Made by a program: the position numbers and the translations under genes. From contig OZ240237.1 of NCBI GenBank assembly GCA_965198025.1, positions 3,699,784 to 3,763,783 on the forward strand: a DNA stretch of 64,000 bases, written 5' to 3'. This document shows, one piece after another, positions 53,284-63,887 of this stretch. Source of the stretch: CAYWWM01 sp965198025 (GTDB lineage: Bacteria; Acidobacteriota; Terriglobia; 2-12-FULL-54-10). Below the pieces are notes generated by a model. The model worked only from the letters and a program-made list of their open reading frames with translations, ran no database searches and was not told where the DNA came from. How positions within the stretch are numbered: the stretch's first letter is position 1; each line of letters starts with the position of its first letter.

Positions 53284-56200
53284 CTAGAAGGTGAACTTCA
53301 GGCCGAACTGAATCTGCCGCGCGGTGGTGGTGGTTTGGTCAGCGGGAATGCGCCCGGAATTCGGGAGGGGCCGGCTGATTCCATCGTCGGCCGCATCCGG
53401 GTCGAGTGGTTCGTTGTCCGGCAGACCCAGGTTTGGACGGTTGAGCATGTTGAAGAATTCGGCCCGGAACGTCAGGTCCTTTTCTTCCCCAAGCACAAAC
53501 CGCTTGGTCAGAGTGAAGTCCAGGCTGATCAGCCGGGGTCCGATGATCGTGTTTCGGCCGACGTTCCCATAGAAGCCCGGCTGCGGCACAGCCAGTCCCA
53601 GCGGATTCGGCAGCATGAACGCGTTCGCGTCGTACCACTGGTCCGGGCTTCCGACGGGGCCTCGCGCGTTACTTCCACTGGTTGGGTTGTAGGGGTTGCC
53701 CTGATAGTTGGGATTGATATCGGGACGATCCGAGGCCCCGCTATTCCCAATCCGGGACCAATCGAATCCCATGCTTGGGGTGAACGGCTGTCCGGACAGC
53801 GCCGTGAAGACCCCGCCCATACTCCAGCCGCCCAGAATCGCATTGGCGGCTCCGCTCGAAAACTGGAACGGCAGCGGAAGCGTGCCCGTCGACGTGAGGA
53901 CGTGCGTGGAGTTGAAGGCCGCCGGCCCGTAATCTCTGGTCCGATCCGCCGGGTCCTGGGACGTGTTGGGGTCCCGCGTCCCGTTGTCGCTGCTGTTCAG
54001 GCCGCCCTGCTGGTTCATGACCTTGGAAAAGGTGTAGTTGGTCTGGAAGATCGCCCCGGCAACGGTCTGGCGCGAAAACCGGACTTGCAGACCGTTGTAG
54101 TTGGAGTTCGCGTCGCCGCCTCGCTGTCGGACGCGGTCCCATACGGGATTGCGGCGGATGCCGCTGACCGAGGTCGAGGGGCACCGGCGGGGAAGACTCG
54201 ATACCCCATCCCACCCACCATAAGGCGCAGGCAGGCAGGCCTCCGAGCCGCCGCTGCGGGACGGATGGTAGACGATGCCATTTTCGAACCCCTCCACCGA
54301 CAGGAGTTCGGGTACGGGATCGTTGAGCTGGAAGTAGCGTTCGATGTGGCGCTGCAGGGAGCCGACGTACGCGATCTCGATCACGCCCCGCTCTCCTAAC
54401 TGTTGCTGCAACGCCAGGGTGTAGCTGTACTTGGTCGGCTGTTGTATTAACGGGATCAGCGGTTCATTCCGCAGCCGGACGGCGTCGCCCGTCACAACGG
54501 CTGATGTAAACGGGAAGGTTGCGGCCAGCAGATCGTCGTCCCGAATCCGGGCCCGCGAGTAGAAGGGAGGATACTTCGACAGACTCTGCGTGTAGTAGGC
54601 GGGCAGGACCAGGTCATGGTAAATGCCGGCGCCGCCGCGCAACACCCGCCTAGCGCTGTCGTCCAACTGCAGGGCAAACCCGAACCGCGGCTGGAGGTTC
54701 TTCTTGGCCATCTCCGTGAACGCGTACAGATCCTGTCCGATGTTATCCGGAAATGTAGGATATCCCCCATAGTCTGGCACCCTCCAATCCGGATGGAGGG
54801 CTAATTGATTCGGGTTATCCTCGATCCGGAGCTGATTGGAGATCCGGTTGTTGGCTTCGGTGGGGTCGGTGATCCACTCCCAGCGCAGCCCCAGGTTCAG
54901 CGTCAGCCGCGGGCTCACCTGGTAGTCATCCTGGAAGTAGAACCCGTACATCGTGTTGCGGAGGCCCTTGTAGCCGGTCTGGTTGGGCAAGGTCCCCGAC
55001 CACTCCGTGGGTTGAGCCAGGAGCATGTTCTCGGGGCCTGCGAAGATGTAGTTCGCTTTCAAATCCGTCTGCACGTTCATGTTGTTCTGGACGCGCCGGA
55101 TCACGCCGCCAAACTTCATCGTGTGCGTGCCCCGGACGTAGGTCATGTCGTCGCCCCACTCCCAGAGGTTGTACGACCACTGGCGGGGCCGGGTGCCGCT
55201 GCCCCCGCTATCATCGTACAGCAGGATGCCGTTCGCCTGCCCGACGCCCATATCGCCTAGCGGCAGCCCCGGGACCCAGGTGAGGCCCTCCAAGCCAGAA
55301 TTCAGGAGATCTTGATCCGCGATCTGCGACGTCCGGTTGAGGGCGACTCGGGCCGAATTGACAATCGTCGGCGAGACCACCGTGTTGGCTTGCAACGTAA
55401 TGTACTGCCGGCGCGCCTCGTTTGTATCAAGATAGTTGGCTTGTTCATCGGGAACATTCCTACTGTCGTCATCGAAGGAGTAGCGGCCAAAGATGCTGGT
55501 CCCGTTCGTGAGCTGATGGTCCACCCGGCCCATGAAGTAATCCTGCCGGGCGATTTGTTTGGGCGCCGAAAAGTAGAGGCCCGTATCACTATCCGCCGCC
55601 GGGTTCAATGCGTGCGGCAAGATCTGGTGCGGGTCCGGGTAGAGCGCTGCAATGAAGGGCACCACCCGCGGGTTGGGCGTAACCATGTAGCTGCCAACAC
55701 CGTCGGAGTTGGGCAGGATTCCGTTCTTGACGTTCACGGTCGGCACGCGGATCTCTGTGCTATCGGCCAACGCCTCGCGCAAGCCTTCATAGCCCACGAA
55801 GAAGAACGTCCGGTCCTGCACGATCGGCCCGCCGATGGTGCCGCCGAACTGGTTCCGGCGGAACGGCGGAACGTCCCCCGTGCCGTCCCCGTCGAAGTCA
55901 ATGCCATCCCGGAACTGCCGCGCATCGAACGCGCTGTTCCGCAGAAACTCGAACGCGGTTCCATGCACCTGGTTGGTGCCGGTCCGGGTGACCGCCGAGA
56001 TCACCGCCCCGGAAGCACGCCCGTATTCGGCGCTGAATTGCGAGGCCACGATCTTGAACTCCTTGATCGTGTCCACGCCCATGTTGGTTCCCGCCGCGCC
56101 GCCCGGCGTGTTGTTGGATGCATCATTGATGTCGGTCCCGTCCAGCAGGAAGCTGTTCGACGTGGCCAGACTGCCCGACGCGCTGAATTTGTTCCCGCCC

Positions 56201-56727
56201 GGGCTGCCGTTGAAGCTCTGGTTCGCCGTCGTGTATTTGACAATCCCGGGTTGCAGCAGGGCCAGCTGGTCGTAGCTGCGGCCGTTGAGCGGCAACTCCC
56301 GGATCGTCCGGTCGTCCACCAAGCCCGTTATATTGGAGTTCGTCAACTCGATCAGGGGAGCCTCGCCGGTCACTTCCACCGTCTGCGTGACTGCTCCCAC
56401 CTGAAGCGTAAGATCGACCACCGCCACCCGGCCCACCGTCAGGACGATTCCTGAGCGGACCGCGGTTTGGAACCCAGCGAGCTGGGCTCTTATTTCAAAG
56501 TTGCCTAAGCTGAGCGCTGGAGCCGTATACCGTCCGGCTGCGTTGGCTGTTACCGTACGGGTAATTCCCGTATCCTGATTCGTGAGTACCACATTGGCTC
56601 CCGGGAGAACTGCGCCCGATTCATCGCTCACCGTCCCGGCTATCGTTGCCGTGTTCACCTGCGCCAACACCAGTGAGCCCATAAAGGCGAAACCTAACAC
56701 CAGCACCACTAACTTTCGCGTCGCCAT
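53284..56727 (-). CDS. TonB-dependent receptor, Oar-like, right copy
   Basis: Second copy of the 1147-residue receptor, same domains and length. The signal peptide differs: MATRKLVVLVLGFAFMGSL here against MATRRIAMLALAFAFCSSL on the left, and the leader between GGAGGAG and ATG is 4 nt longer (56728-56748). From VLAQVNTA onwards only four residues differ: S/A in TE[S/A]NNR, I/V in SAR[I/V]ALN, V/A in GGSE[V/A]CLP and L/F in VR[L/F]SRQ. It faces pfkA divergently. Confidence 0.92.
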   Translation of the reverse strand: MATRKLVVLVLGFAFMGSLVLAQVNTATIAGTVSDESGAVLPGANVVLTNQDTGITRTVTANAAGRYTAPALSLGNFEIRAQLAGFQTAVRSGIVLTVGRVAVVDLTLQVGAVTQTVEVTGEAPLIELTNSNITGLVDDRTIRELPLNGRSYDQLALLQPGIVKYTTANQSFNGSPGGNKFSASGSLATSNSFLLDGTDINDASNNTPGGAAGTNMGVDTIKEFKIVASQFSAEYGRASGAVISAVTRTGTNQVHGTAFEFLRNSAFDARQFRDGIDFDGDGTGDVPPFRRNQFGGTIGGPIVQDRTFFFVGYEGLREALADSTEIRVPTVNVKNGILPNSDGVGSYMVTPNPRVVPFIAALYPDPHQILPHALNPAADSDTGLYFSAPKQIARQDYFMGRVDHQLTNGTSIFGRYSFDDDSRNVPDEQANYLDTNEARRQYITLQANTVVSPTIVNSARVALNRTSQIADQDLLNSGLEGLTWVPGLPLGDMGVGQANGILLYDDSGGSGTRPRQWSYNLWEWGDDMTYVRGTHTMKFGGVIRRVQNNMNVQTDLKANYIFAGPENMLLAQPTEWSGTLPNQTGYKGLRNTMYGFYFQDDYQVSPRLTLNLGLRWEWITDPTEANNRISNQLRIEDNPNQLALHPDWRVPDYGGYPTFPDNIGQDLYAFTEMAKKNLQPRFGFALQLDDSARRVLRGGAGIYHDLVLPAYYTQSLSKYPPFYSRARIRDDDLLAATFPFTSAVVTGDAVRLRNEPLIPLIQQPTKYSYTLALQQQLGERGVIEIAYVGSLQRHIERYFQLNDPVPELLSVEGFENGIVYHPSRSGGSEACLPAPYGGWDGVSSLPRRCPSTSVSGIRRNPVWDRVRQRGGDANSNYNGLQVRFSRQTVAGAIFQTNYTFSKVMNQQGGLNSSDNGTRDPNTSQDPADRTRDYGPAAFNSTHVLTSTGTLPLPFQFSSGAANAILGGWSMGGVFTALSGQPFTPSMGFDWSRIGNSGASDRPDINPNYQGNPYNPTSGSNARGPVGSPDQWYDANAFMLPNPLGLAVPQPGFYGNVGRNTIIGPRLISLDFTLTKRFVLGEEKDLTFRAEFFNMLNRPNLGLPDNEPLDPDAADDGISRPLPNSGRIPADQTTTTARQIQFGLKFTF

Positions 56728-57122
56728 AAGACCCCCTTCTCCTCCTGACTGGATTTGGTTTAGCGGCGAAATTCTTGTACGCCTGGTTGCTGTCTTAAAG
56801 ACGGAAGACAGAGCAAAACTCCCCTCCCGTCCACGTCTTGGCGGCTTTCCAGTCCCAAATCGAAATGACCTAACCGCTAGTCCGCGTATAGGGTATTCCA
56901 GAAGTTTCAATATTTCAATCAGCTAAAGCCAGTATAATCTATAGCGCAAACCACTATTTTCATATTTATATTCATCTATTTTGCTGCTTGTAAACATCTA
57001 CTGGATGCCGGATCAAGCACGATGCTGCCCCCCCCCTTCCCGTCCGGTTGTTCCCTGCCCTGAGTTAGAATAGCATTGTGAGAGAGGCGCCTGCGTACTC
57101 TCGCCTCGAAAGGAGTGGTGCG

Positions 57123-58166
57123 ATGACCAGACGAATCGGTATCTTGACAGGTGGGGGCGACTGTCCCGGACTGAATGCGGTTATCCGCGCTGTAGTCCGC
57201 AAGGCCGACTCCCTTGGCTGGGAAAGCCTTGGCATCGTGGAGGGATGGCGCGGCCTGCTAGAAAACAAACTCGAAGCTCTCGATTTGCAGAGTGTCTCCG
57301 GAATCCTGTACCGCGGCGGAACCATCCTGCGCACCTCTCGCACCAACCCGTTCAAGCACCCGGACGGCTTGGAACGGCTCCGGGGAAATTTCCAAAGCAA
57401 CTCTCTCGACGCGCTGATTGCCGTCGGGGGCGACGATACGATGAGCATTGCCGACCGCCTGTTCCAACGGGGCGTCCCCGTCGTCGGTGTTCCCAAAACC
57501 ATCGACAACGACCTGAACGCAACGGACTATTGTTTCGGATTCGACACGGCCGTCAACACCGCGACCGACGCCATTGACCGTCTGCACACCACTGCGGAGG
57601 CCCACAATCGGATCATGGTGATTGAAGTAATGGGGCGGGATTCGGGCTGGATCGCCGTAGCGTCCGGGATGGCCGGCGGCGCCGACGTAATTCTCATCCC
57701 GGAGCGGCCCGTGGACATCGACGAGGTTTGCAATCACCTCCGCAAGCGCCACCAACGAGGAAAGTATTTTAGCATCGTGGTTGTGGCGGAAGGCGCGCGA
57801 TTGCCCGAGGGAAGCGAACAAGGGGTCCAGGTCCAGCAGAGCAGGATCCGTGACGAGTTCGGTCATGTGCAGCTCGGGGGCGTCAGCAGTCTCCTGGCCC
57901 GGCAGATTGAAGCGCGAACGGGCTTTGAGACCCGGGTGGTGATCCTGGGGCATATACAGCGAGGCGGCTCTCCCACCGCGTTTGATCGCATACTGGCCAC
58001 CCGCTTCGGCGTCACAGCCATGACGCTCGTCCATCAGGGGGAGTTCGGCAAAATGGTTGCCCTGCAGGGAAATCAGATCGTCGCCGTTCCACTCTCCGAA
58101 GCCTCCCGCTCTCCGCGGCCGGTGGATCCTAAGCTCTACGAGACCGCCGCGGTCTTCTTTGGGTAG
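57123..58166 (+). CDS. pfkA: 6-phosphofructokinase, PPi-dependent signature, right copy
   Basis: Identical 347-residue protein to the left copy, with GGDDT and PKTIDND marking pyrophosphate use. AAAGGAG precedes ATG 57123. The racemase gene follows 11 nt after the stop. Confidence 0.93.
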   Translation: MTRRIGILTGGGDCPGLNAVIRAVVRKADSLGWESLGIVEGWRGLLENKLEALDLQSVSGILYRGGTILRTSRTNPFKHPDGLERLRGNFQSNSLDALIAVGGDDTMSIADRLFQRGVPVVGVPKTIDNDLNATDYCFGFDTAVNTATDAIDRLHTTAEAHNRIMVIEVMGRDSGWIAVASGMAGGADVILIPERPVDIDEVCNHLRKRHQRGKYFSIVVVAEGARLPEGSEQGVQVQQSRIRDEFGHVQLGGVSSLLARQIEARTGFETRVVILGHIQRGGSPTAFDRILATRFGVTAMTLVHQGEFGKMVALQGNQIVAVPLSEASRSPRPVDPKLYETAAVFFG

Positions 58167-58177
58167 CCGAGGAAGCG

Positions 58178-58867
58178 ATGGCGAAACACATAGGTGTTGT
58201 GGGGGTCAGTGCAGAGGGCGCGGCGCTGTGTTACAGGACGATCTGCAACGAGGGTGCTGCTCTGTTCGGACGGCACGCCCATCCCGAGATCACTCTGCAC
58301 ACCTATCCACTTGCTGATTACATGCGGCACATTGCAGCAGATCGATGGGAAGAGACTGCTCGTATGCTGCTCGCCTCGGCAGAACGCCTCCGCCGCGCCG
58401 GGGCTCAATTCTTGATCTGTCCCGACAACACGGCCCATCAGGCGCTGGATCTCGTTCGGGAGCGGTCCCCCTTGCCATGGCTCCACATCGCCGAAGAAGT
58501 GGCATCAGTAGCGGCCGATCGAGGGTTTCGGAAGATCCTGATTCTCGGAACCTGCTTCCTGATGGAGGGGCCGGTGTACGCGCCAAAACTGCGCGCCAGA
58601 GGAATCGCCCAAGAGATTCCCGATGCCGATGATCGGAACCGCATCCACGAGATTATCTTCAATGAACTGGTGGAGGGGCGCTTTGAAGAACCTTCCCGAT
58701 CGTATTTCGCTAGCGTCATCCAAGCCGGGAAGAACCGGGGATGCGACGCGGTGGCGCTGGCTTGCACTGAGATCCCGCTGCTCATGTCCCCGAGGGATTC
58801 TCCCCTCCCGACACTCGATTCCACCAGAATCCTGGCGCGTGCGGCTTTGCGGGAAGCAAGTCACTAG
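58178..58867 (+). CDS. Aspartate/glutamate racemase family protein, right copy
   Basis: Same 229-residue protein as the left-arm gene, with catalytic cysteines in LICPDNTAH and ALACTEIPLL. It is the second gene of the pfkA transcript. Confidence 0.85.
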   Translation: MAKHIGVVGVSAEGAALCYRTICNEGAALFGRHAHPEITLHTYPLADYMRHIAADRWEETARMLLASAERLRRAGAQFLICPDNTAHQALDLVRERSPLPWLHIAEEVASVAADRGFRKILILGTCFLMEGPVYAPKLRARGIAQEIPDADDRNRIHEIIFNELVEGRFEEPSRSYFASVIQAGKNRGCDAVALACTEIPLLMSPRDSPLPTLDSTRILARAALREASH

Positions 58868-58917
58868 AACGCGCAAGGAAACTCGCGCCGATGGGCCATA
58901 CCGTAATCGAGCGAGTT

Positions 58918-58945
58918 TTGTCCGTTCGGTCACACGACGTATAAT
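58918..58945 (+). promoter_or_regulatory. Sigma70-type promoter of the nuoF-like gene, right copy
   Basis: TTGTCC (58918-58923), 16-nt spacer, TATAAT (58940-58945), 27 nt before ATG 58973; same as in the left arm. Confidence 0.7.
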
Positions 58946-58972
58946 TCTGAGTTTCACACTTTGGAAGTAGTG

Positions 58973-60253
58973 ATGTCTTATCCGACCATCCTGTTTCCCT
59001 CAGGAATGCTCCCGGCGTCTCGCGAAAAGGAGTCGCTCCAGGACTACCGCCGCCGCGGTGGCTACAAGGCCCTGGCCCTGGCGCTCGGCCGGGGCAAACC
59101 TGAGGCGGTCATCGAGGAGGTCGAGGCAGCAGGGCTGGCCGGCCGGGGAGGCGCCCGCTTTCCTACGGCAAGAAAGGCGGCGATCTGCGCCCAGGCCGAG
59201 GGTGCACCGAAGTACGTGGTCGTCAACGGCGGCGAGGACGAGCCCGGATCGTTCAAGGACCAGGCCCTGCTCGAATGTGTTCCGCACGCGGTCCTCGAAG
59301 GTGTACTGCTCGCAGCCTATGCCGTCGGGGCGAGCAAGGCGATTTTCTATACCAACGAGAATAATACACTTGCTCTCAGCCGAATCGCCGAGGCCCTGCA
59401 GGAAGCGGCAGCGGTTGGGTTGGTTGGCGAGGGAATCCTTGGGTCCGGTTTTTCGCTCGAAGTCGAGAACCGGCCCGCTCCCACGCCCTACGTAGCCGGA
59501 GAGGACACGGCCGTCCTGGAAGTCCTCGAAGGCCGGGACCCGGTCCCGCGCGACAAGCCTCCCTATCCCGTGACGGCAGGCCTTTTCGGCAAGCCGACTC
59601 TGGTGAACAACGTTGAGACACTGGCGAATATTCCTCCAATCGTTTTGAATCAAGCTGCGTGGTACAGAGGATTCGGCACACCGGAAAGCCCAGGCACGAT
59701 GCTCTATTCCATGAATGAAGAGTGGAAAAACCCGGGAGTCTACGAACTTCCCTACGGAGCTCCCGAAGGGGAGCTGACGGAGAAGCTGGCCGGCGGGCTC
59801 AAGAGCGGCGCTCCACTGCGGGCGATTCTTCCGGGAGGCCCATCGAGCGCCTTTATGTTGCCCGACCCGGACCGTCCGCTCAGCCCCGAAGGGCTCCAAG
59901 CCGCCGGATCGAACATTGGTTGCGGCGTCATGCGCGGCTATGCTGCAGGAACTTGCATGGTCGAGGAGACGCTCGTGATCGCCCGCTTTTTCGAGAGGGA
60001 ATCCTGCGGCAAGTGCCCGGCCTGCCGCATGGAGACGGCGACGCTTGCCAACCTGCTCGATAAGGCTCGGCTGGGCCAGATTCCCCGGCAAGCGCTCGAC
60101 CAGATTCCCCGCCTTCTGGAGTTCAACAAAGGCAAGGGGGCTTGCAGCTTGATCGGCATGCCCGGTCCTCCCATCCTGAGCGCCATCCGGCTTTTTCCGG
60201 ATGATTTCGAAGCGCACCTCCAATCAGGCGCCTGCCCGGCAGGAAAAAGCTGA
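58973..60253 (+). CDS. nuoF: NuoF-like NADH-binding flavoprotein, right copy
   Basis: Second copy of the 426-residue protein with NADH, FMN and [4Fe-4S] motifs (GRGGARFPTARK, GGEDEPGSFKD, SCGKCPACR). It differs at K/E in SL[K/E]VENR and G/E in ELT[G/E]KLAG; neither touches a cofactor motif. Confidence 0.88.
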   Translation: MSYPTILFPSGMLPASREKESLQDYRRRGGYKALALALGRGKPEAVIEEVEAAGLAGRGGARFPTARKAAICAQAEGAPKYVVVNGGEDEPGSFKDQALLECVPHAVLEGVLLAAYAVGASKAIFYTNENNTLALSRIAEALQEAAAVGLVGEGILGSGFSLEVENRPAPTPYVAGEDTAVLEVLEGRDPVPRDKPPYPVTAGLFGKPTLVNNVETLANIPPIVLNQAAWYRGFGTPESPGTMLYSMNEEWKNPGVYELPYGAPEGELTEKLAGGLKSGAPLRAILPGGPSSAFMLPDPDRPLSPEGLQAAGSNIGCGVMRGYAAGTCMVEETLVIARFFERESCGKCPACRMETATLANLLDKARLGQIPRQALDQIPRLLEFNKGKGACSLIGMPGPPILSAIRLFPDDFEAHLQSGACPAGKS

Positions 60254-60318
60254 ACAAGCGGAATCGTACGGTCGCTCGTCGGAATCGAATTGTTGTCAGC
60301 CATTTGGAAAGAGTAGCC

Positions 60319-60984
60319 ATGACGTCCGGAACACAACTGGTTTCAGTCAATGTCGGCGCGCCGCGCGAGATCCATTGGAAAGGGAAGCGCACCCGGACCT
60401 GCATCTTCAAGGAACCGGTTTCCGGGACGGTCGCTGTTCACCGCCTGCATCTCGAAGGCGACCGGCAGGCCGACCTCCGGGTCCACGGCGGTCCGAACAA
60501 GGCCGTGTACGTCTACCCGGCGGAGCACTACGACTACTGGCGCGCAGAGCTTCCGGGCCAGTCGCTTCCACTGGGTATGTTTGGTGAAAACCTGACCACC
60601 GAAGGCTTGCGTGAGGTCGAGATTGCAGTCGGCGACCGCCTGCGCATCGGCACGGCGGAGTTCGAGGTTACCTCCCCGCGCATACCGTGCTACAAGTTGG
60701 CAGCCAAGTTCGGTCGGGACGACATGATCAAGCGTTTCCTGGCGGCCCGCCGGCCGGGTTTTTATCTGAAGGTTCTCCAGGAGGGCGCATTGAGCTCAGG
60801 CAACCCAATCGAGATGCTCGATCACAACGAGAACCGGGTCACGGTCGCCGACGTGGCGCGGCTTTATACCTCTGGTCCGGACAATGTGGGCGACTTGCGT
60901 CGCGCCGCGCAAGTCGCGCATCTGTTGGAAAACTGGCCAGTCCGTTTTCGCGAGCGCATCCAGAAGATTGAGGCTTCCGGGTAA
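60319..60984 (+). CDS. MOSC domain protein, YiiM-like, right copy
   Basis: Second copy of the 221-residue YiiM-like protein with PRIPCYKLA and FGENLTTEGL intact. Four residues differ: P/S in LPGQ[P/S]LPLG, R/S and L/M in GAL[R/S]SGNPIE[L/M]LDHN, and D/E in LL[D/E]NWP. Confidence 0.88.
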   Translation: MTSGTQLVSVNVGAPREIHWKGKRTRTCIFKEPVSGTVAVHRLHLEGDRQADLRVHGGPNKAVYVYPAEHYDYWRAELPGQSLPLGMFGENLTTEGLREVEIAVGDRLRIGTAEFEVTSPRIPCYKLAAKFGRDDMIKRFLAARRPGFYLKVLQEGALSSGNPIEMLDHNENRVTVADVARLYTSGPDNVGDLRRAAQVAHLLENWPVRFRERIQKIEASG

Positions 60985-61092
60985 CCTCCTTTGACCCTCC
61001 CTTTCCCTTCCCTCCCACCTCCACCTTTACAGAACTGTTTCGCTTGTGTTACCGTGCTTGAGACACAGAAGGGAGAAAAGGAACAGTCCCAG

Positions 61093-61362
61093 ATGGCCCT
61101 GGGTAGCGCAGGAAAGTCGGCGGTCATTGAAAAGTACCGGGTGCACGCTAAGGATTGCGGCTCGCCCGAGGTACAGGTCGCCATTTTGAGCGAGCGAATC
61201 TCGCAGTTGATGGAGCACTTCAAGCTCCACAAGAAAGACCACGCGTCCCGGCGCGGCCTGCTGAAGATGGTGAATCGGCGTCGGCGTCTGCTGGACTACT
61301 TGAAGAATCGTCACGCAGACCGCTACAAGCAAGTCATCCAGAGCTTGGGAATCCGTCGCTAG
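61093..61362 (+). CDS. rpsO: Small ribosomal subunit protein uS15, right copy
   Basis: Identical 89-residue protein to the left-arm rpsO, again upstream of pnp. Duplicate rpsO is rare in bacteria. Confidence 0.96.
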   Translation: MALGSAGKSAVIEKYRVHAKDCGSPEVQVAILSERISQLMEHFKLHKKDHASRRGLLKMVNRRRRLLDYLKNRHADRYKQVIQSLGIRR

Positions 61363-61720
61363 CGAGAGTGGCTGACCAAGACTCGGCAAACAGGAGCGCG
61401 TTTCGAACGAACAGCGAGCCCCCGAAATCCCCCATGCGGGAACGCAGGGCTCGCGGACATTCGATTCTTCGGCTTACGGCTGAAAGGCCCGAAGCCAGCC
61501 CGGCTTGCGAGCCGCACGTCCTGCCCGCGCAACGTTCGCTTCTTCAGTTTGATTCACTGCACATCAGAAACCCGGCAGCGAAACGGGCGCTTTTGTGCGC
61601 CGGTTGGAATCCGGACTGCCCCAACGGGAGCCAGGAGAGTCTCCCGGCCGCTGCGTCACACCGCGACTTCTGCGCCTCATGGAAGCATACGGAGCGCGAC
61701 AAAAAATTTTTGGAGGAACG

Positions 61721-63826
61721 ATGGTTTATCAGGAAAATATTGAAATTGGAAAACACTGCCTGACGCTCGAGACCGGGCGTCTGGCCAAGCAGGCAGGCGG
61801 CTCGGCTCTCGTGCGCTTCGGAGACACCGTAGTGCTGGTCACGGCCACCGCCAACCAAGACCCGCGCGAAGGAATCAGCTTCTTCCCGCTCACCGTGGAT
61901 TACCGCGAGTACACTTACGCTGCGGGCCGGATTCCCGGCGGCTTCATCAAACGCGAAGGAAGACCTTCCGAGAAGGAAATCCTCACCAGCCGAATGATCG
62001 ACCGGCCGGTTCGGCCTCTCTTCGCCGACGGCTTTCGGTGCGAGACGCAGGTAATCGCCATGGTGCTCTCGGCCGACACCGAAAACGACCCGGACGTGGT
62101 CGGCATTGTGGGCGCCTCGGCGGCTCTATACCTCTCCGAGATTCCCTTCCATACCCCGTTGGGCGCCGTGCGCGTCGGGCTGGTTGGCGGCCAGTTGGTG
62201 CTCAACCCCACCTATGCGGAGAAGGCCGATAGCCTGCTGAACCTTGTAGTCGTGGGCACCGAAGATGCCATCGTGATGGTCGAGGCCGGCGCGCAGGAAG
62301 TCTCGGAAGAAATCGTCGGCGACGCCATTCAATTCGGTCACGAGGCCTGCAAACGGATCGTCGCCGCGCTCAAGGAAATCTACAACAAAATGGGAATCCG
62401 GAAGCGCCCCGTCGAGCCTCCCAAGCGCAACGAGGAGCTGCTCCAGGAAATCTCCGGCAAGTGGCGCGAACGGCTCACCGAAGCGCTCGACACGTCTCGC
62501 TACGAGAAACTCGAGAGCCAGCGGCGCGTGGATGCGCTGCAGAAAGAGTTGCTCGCATCCTACGAAGGCGCGGAAGAGGAAACCCTCAAAGAGGCCAAAG
62601 GCATTTTCGGCCTGCTCGAAGAGCGCATCTTCCGGGAAAATCTCCTCAAGGACAGGCGCCGGCCTGACCACCGCGCCTTTGACCAGATCCGCCCGATCAG
62701 TTGTGAGGTGGGTTTCCTGCCCCGCACTCACGGGTCGGCGCTGTTCACGCGCGGTGAAACGCAGGCGCTGGTCACGGCCACGCTCGGCACCTCCGACGAT
62801 GTGCAGCGTCTCGACTCCCTCCAGGGCGAGGGAAACAAGCGGTTCATGCTGCACTATAATTTCCCGCCGTTCAGCGTCGGCGAAGTCGGCTTTTTGCGCG
62901 GCCCGGGCCGCCGCGAGATTGGCCACGGAGCCCTGGCGGAGCGCGCCCTCTCGGCCGTCATCCCCGATGAGGAAGTCTTTCCGTACACTCTCCGTGTCGT
63001 TTCCGACATCCTGGAATCGAACGGATCGAGCTCCATGGCATCGGTCTGCGGCGCCACGCTCTCCCTGATGGACGCTGGCGTCCCGATCAAGTCCCCCGTG
63101 GCCGGGATCGCCATGGGCCTGGTGATCGAGGGCGACCAGTACGCCATTCTCACCGACATCGCCGGAGCAGAGGACCATTACGGCGATATGGACTTCAAGG
63201 TGGCTGGAACGAGCCGCGGCATCACGGCGCTGCAGATGGATATCAAAGTCGGCGGCATCACGCCGGCCATCATGGCTGAGGCGCTCGAACAGGCCCGCCA
63301 GGCCCGCCTCTCGATCCTGGAAACCATGAACGCCGCCATTTCCGAGCCCCGCACTGCCATCTCGCCCTATGCCCCGCGCATCTACAGCATTAAGATCCCC
63401 ACCGACAAGATTCGCGACGTCATCGGGCCGGGTGGCAAGATGATCCGCTCCATCATCGATCAGACCGGAGTGAAGATCGACGTCGAGGACGACGGGCAGG
63501 TCAACATCGCCTCCGCCGATGAAAGCTCCGCTAAGAAGGCCATTCAGATCATCCAGGACCTCACGGCGGTCGCCGAGATCGGCAAGACCTACCTCGGCAA
63601 GGTCGTGCGCCTGGTCGAGTTCGGCGCCTTTGTGGAGATCTTCCCCGGCACCGACGGCCTCCTCCACATCAGCGAGGTTGCGGAGCATCGCATCCGCGAC
63701 ATCCGCGACGAGCTCAAGGAGGGTGATCAGGTGCTGGTGAAGGTGATCAACGTGGATGGCAACAAAGTCAAGCTGAGCCGCAAGGCCGTCCTCCGCGAGC
63801 AGCGCGAAAAGCGCGGGAAGTCCTGA
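61721..63826 (+). CDS. pnp: Polyribonucleotide nucleotidyltransferase (PNPase), right copy
   Basis: Identical 701-residue PNPase from ATG 61721 (GGAGG upstream), with both RNase PH domains, KH and S1. The only differences between arms near here are in the gap upstream of the start. Confidence 0.96.
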   Translation: MVYQENIEIGKHCLTLETGRLAKQAGGSALVRFGDTVVLVTATANQDPREGISFFPLTVDYREYTYAAGRIPGGFIKREGRPSEKEILTSRMIDRPVRPLFADGFRCETQVIAMVLSADTENDPDVVGIVGASAALYLSEIPFHTPLGAVRVGLVGGQLVLNPTYAEKADSLLNLVVVGTEDAIVMVEAGAQEVSEEIVGDAIQFGHEACKRIVAALKEIYNKMGIRKRPVEPPKRNEELLQEISGKWRERLTEALDTSRYEKLESQRRVDALQKELLASYEGAEEETLKEAKGIFGLLEERIFRENLLKDRRRPDHRAFDQIRPISCEVGFLPRTHGSALFTRGETQALVTATLGTSDDVQRLDSLQGEGNKRFMLHYNFPPFSVGEVGFLRGPGRREIGHGALAERALSAVIPDEEVFPYTLRVVSDILESNGSSSMASVCGATLSLMDAGVPIKSPVAGIAMGLVIEGDQYAILTDIAGAEDHYGDMDFKVAGTSRGITALQMDIKVGGITPAIMAEALEQARQARLSILETMNAAISEPRTAISPYAPRIYSIKIPTDKIRDVIGPGGKMIRSIIDQTGVKIDVEDDGQVNIASADESSAKKAIQIIQDLTAVAEIGKTYLGKVVRLVEFGAFVEIFPGTDGLLHISEVAEHRIRDIRDELKEGDQVLVKVINVDGNKVKLSRKAVLREQREKRGKS

Positions 63827-63887
63827 CACGGAACGACCGCGATCGAGCCTGGGAATGGGGCCGGGATTCGCCCCTTACCTCCATTCC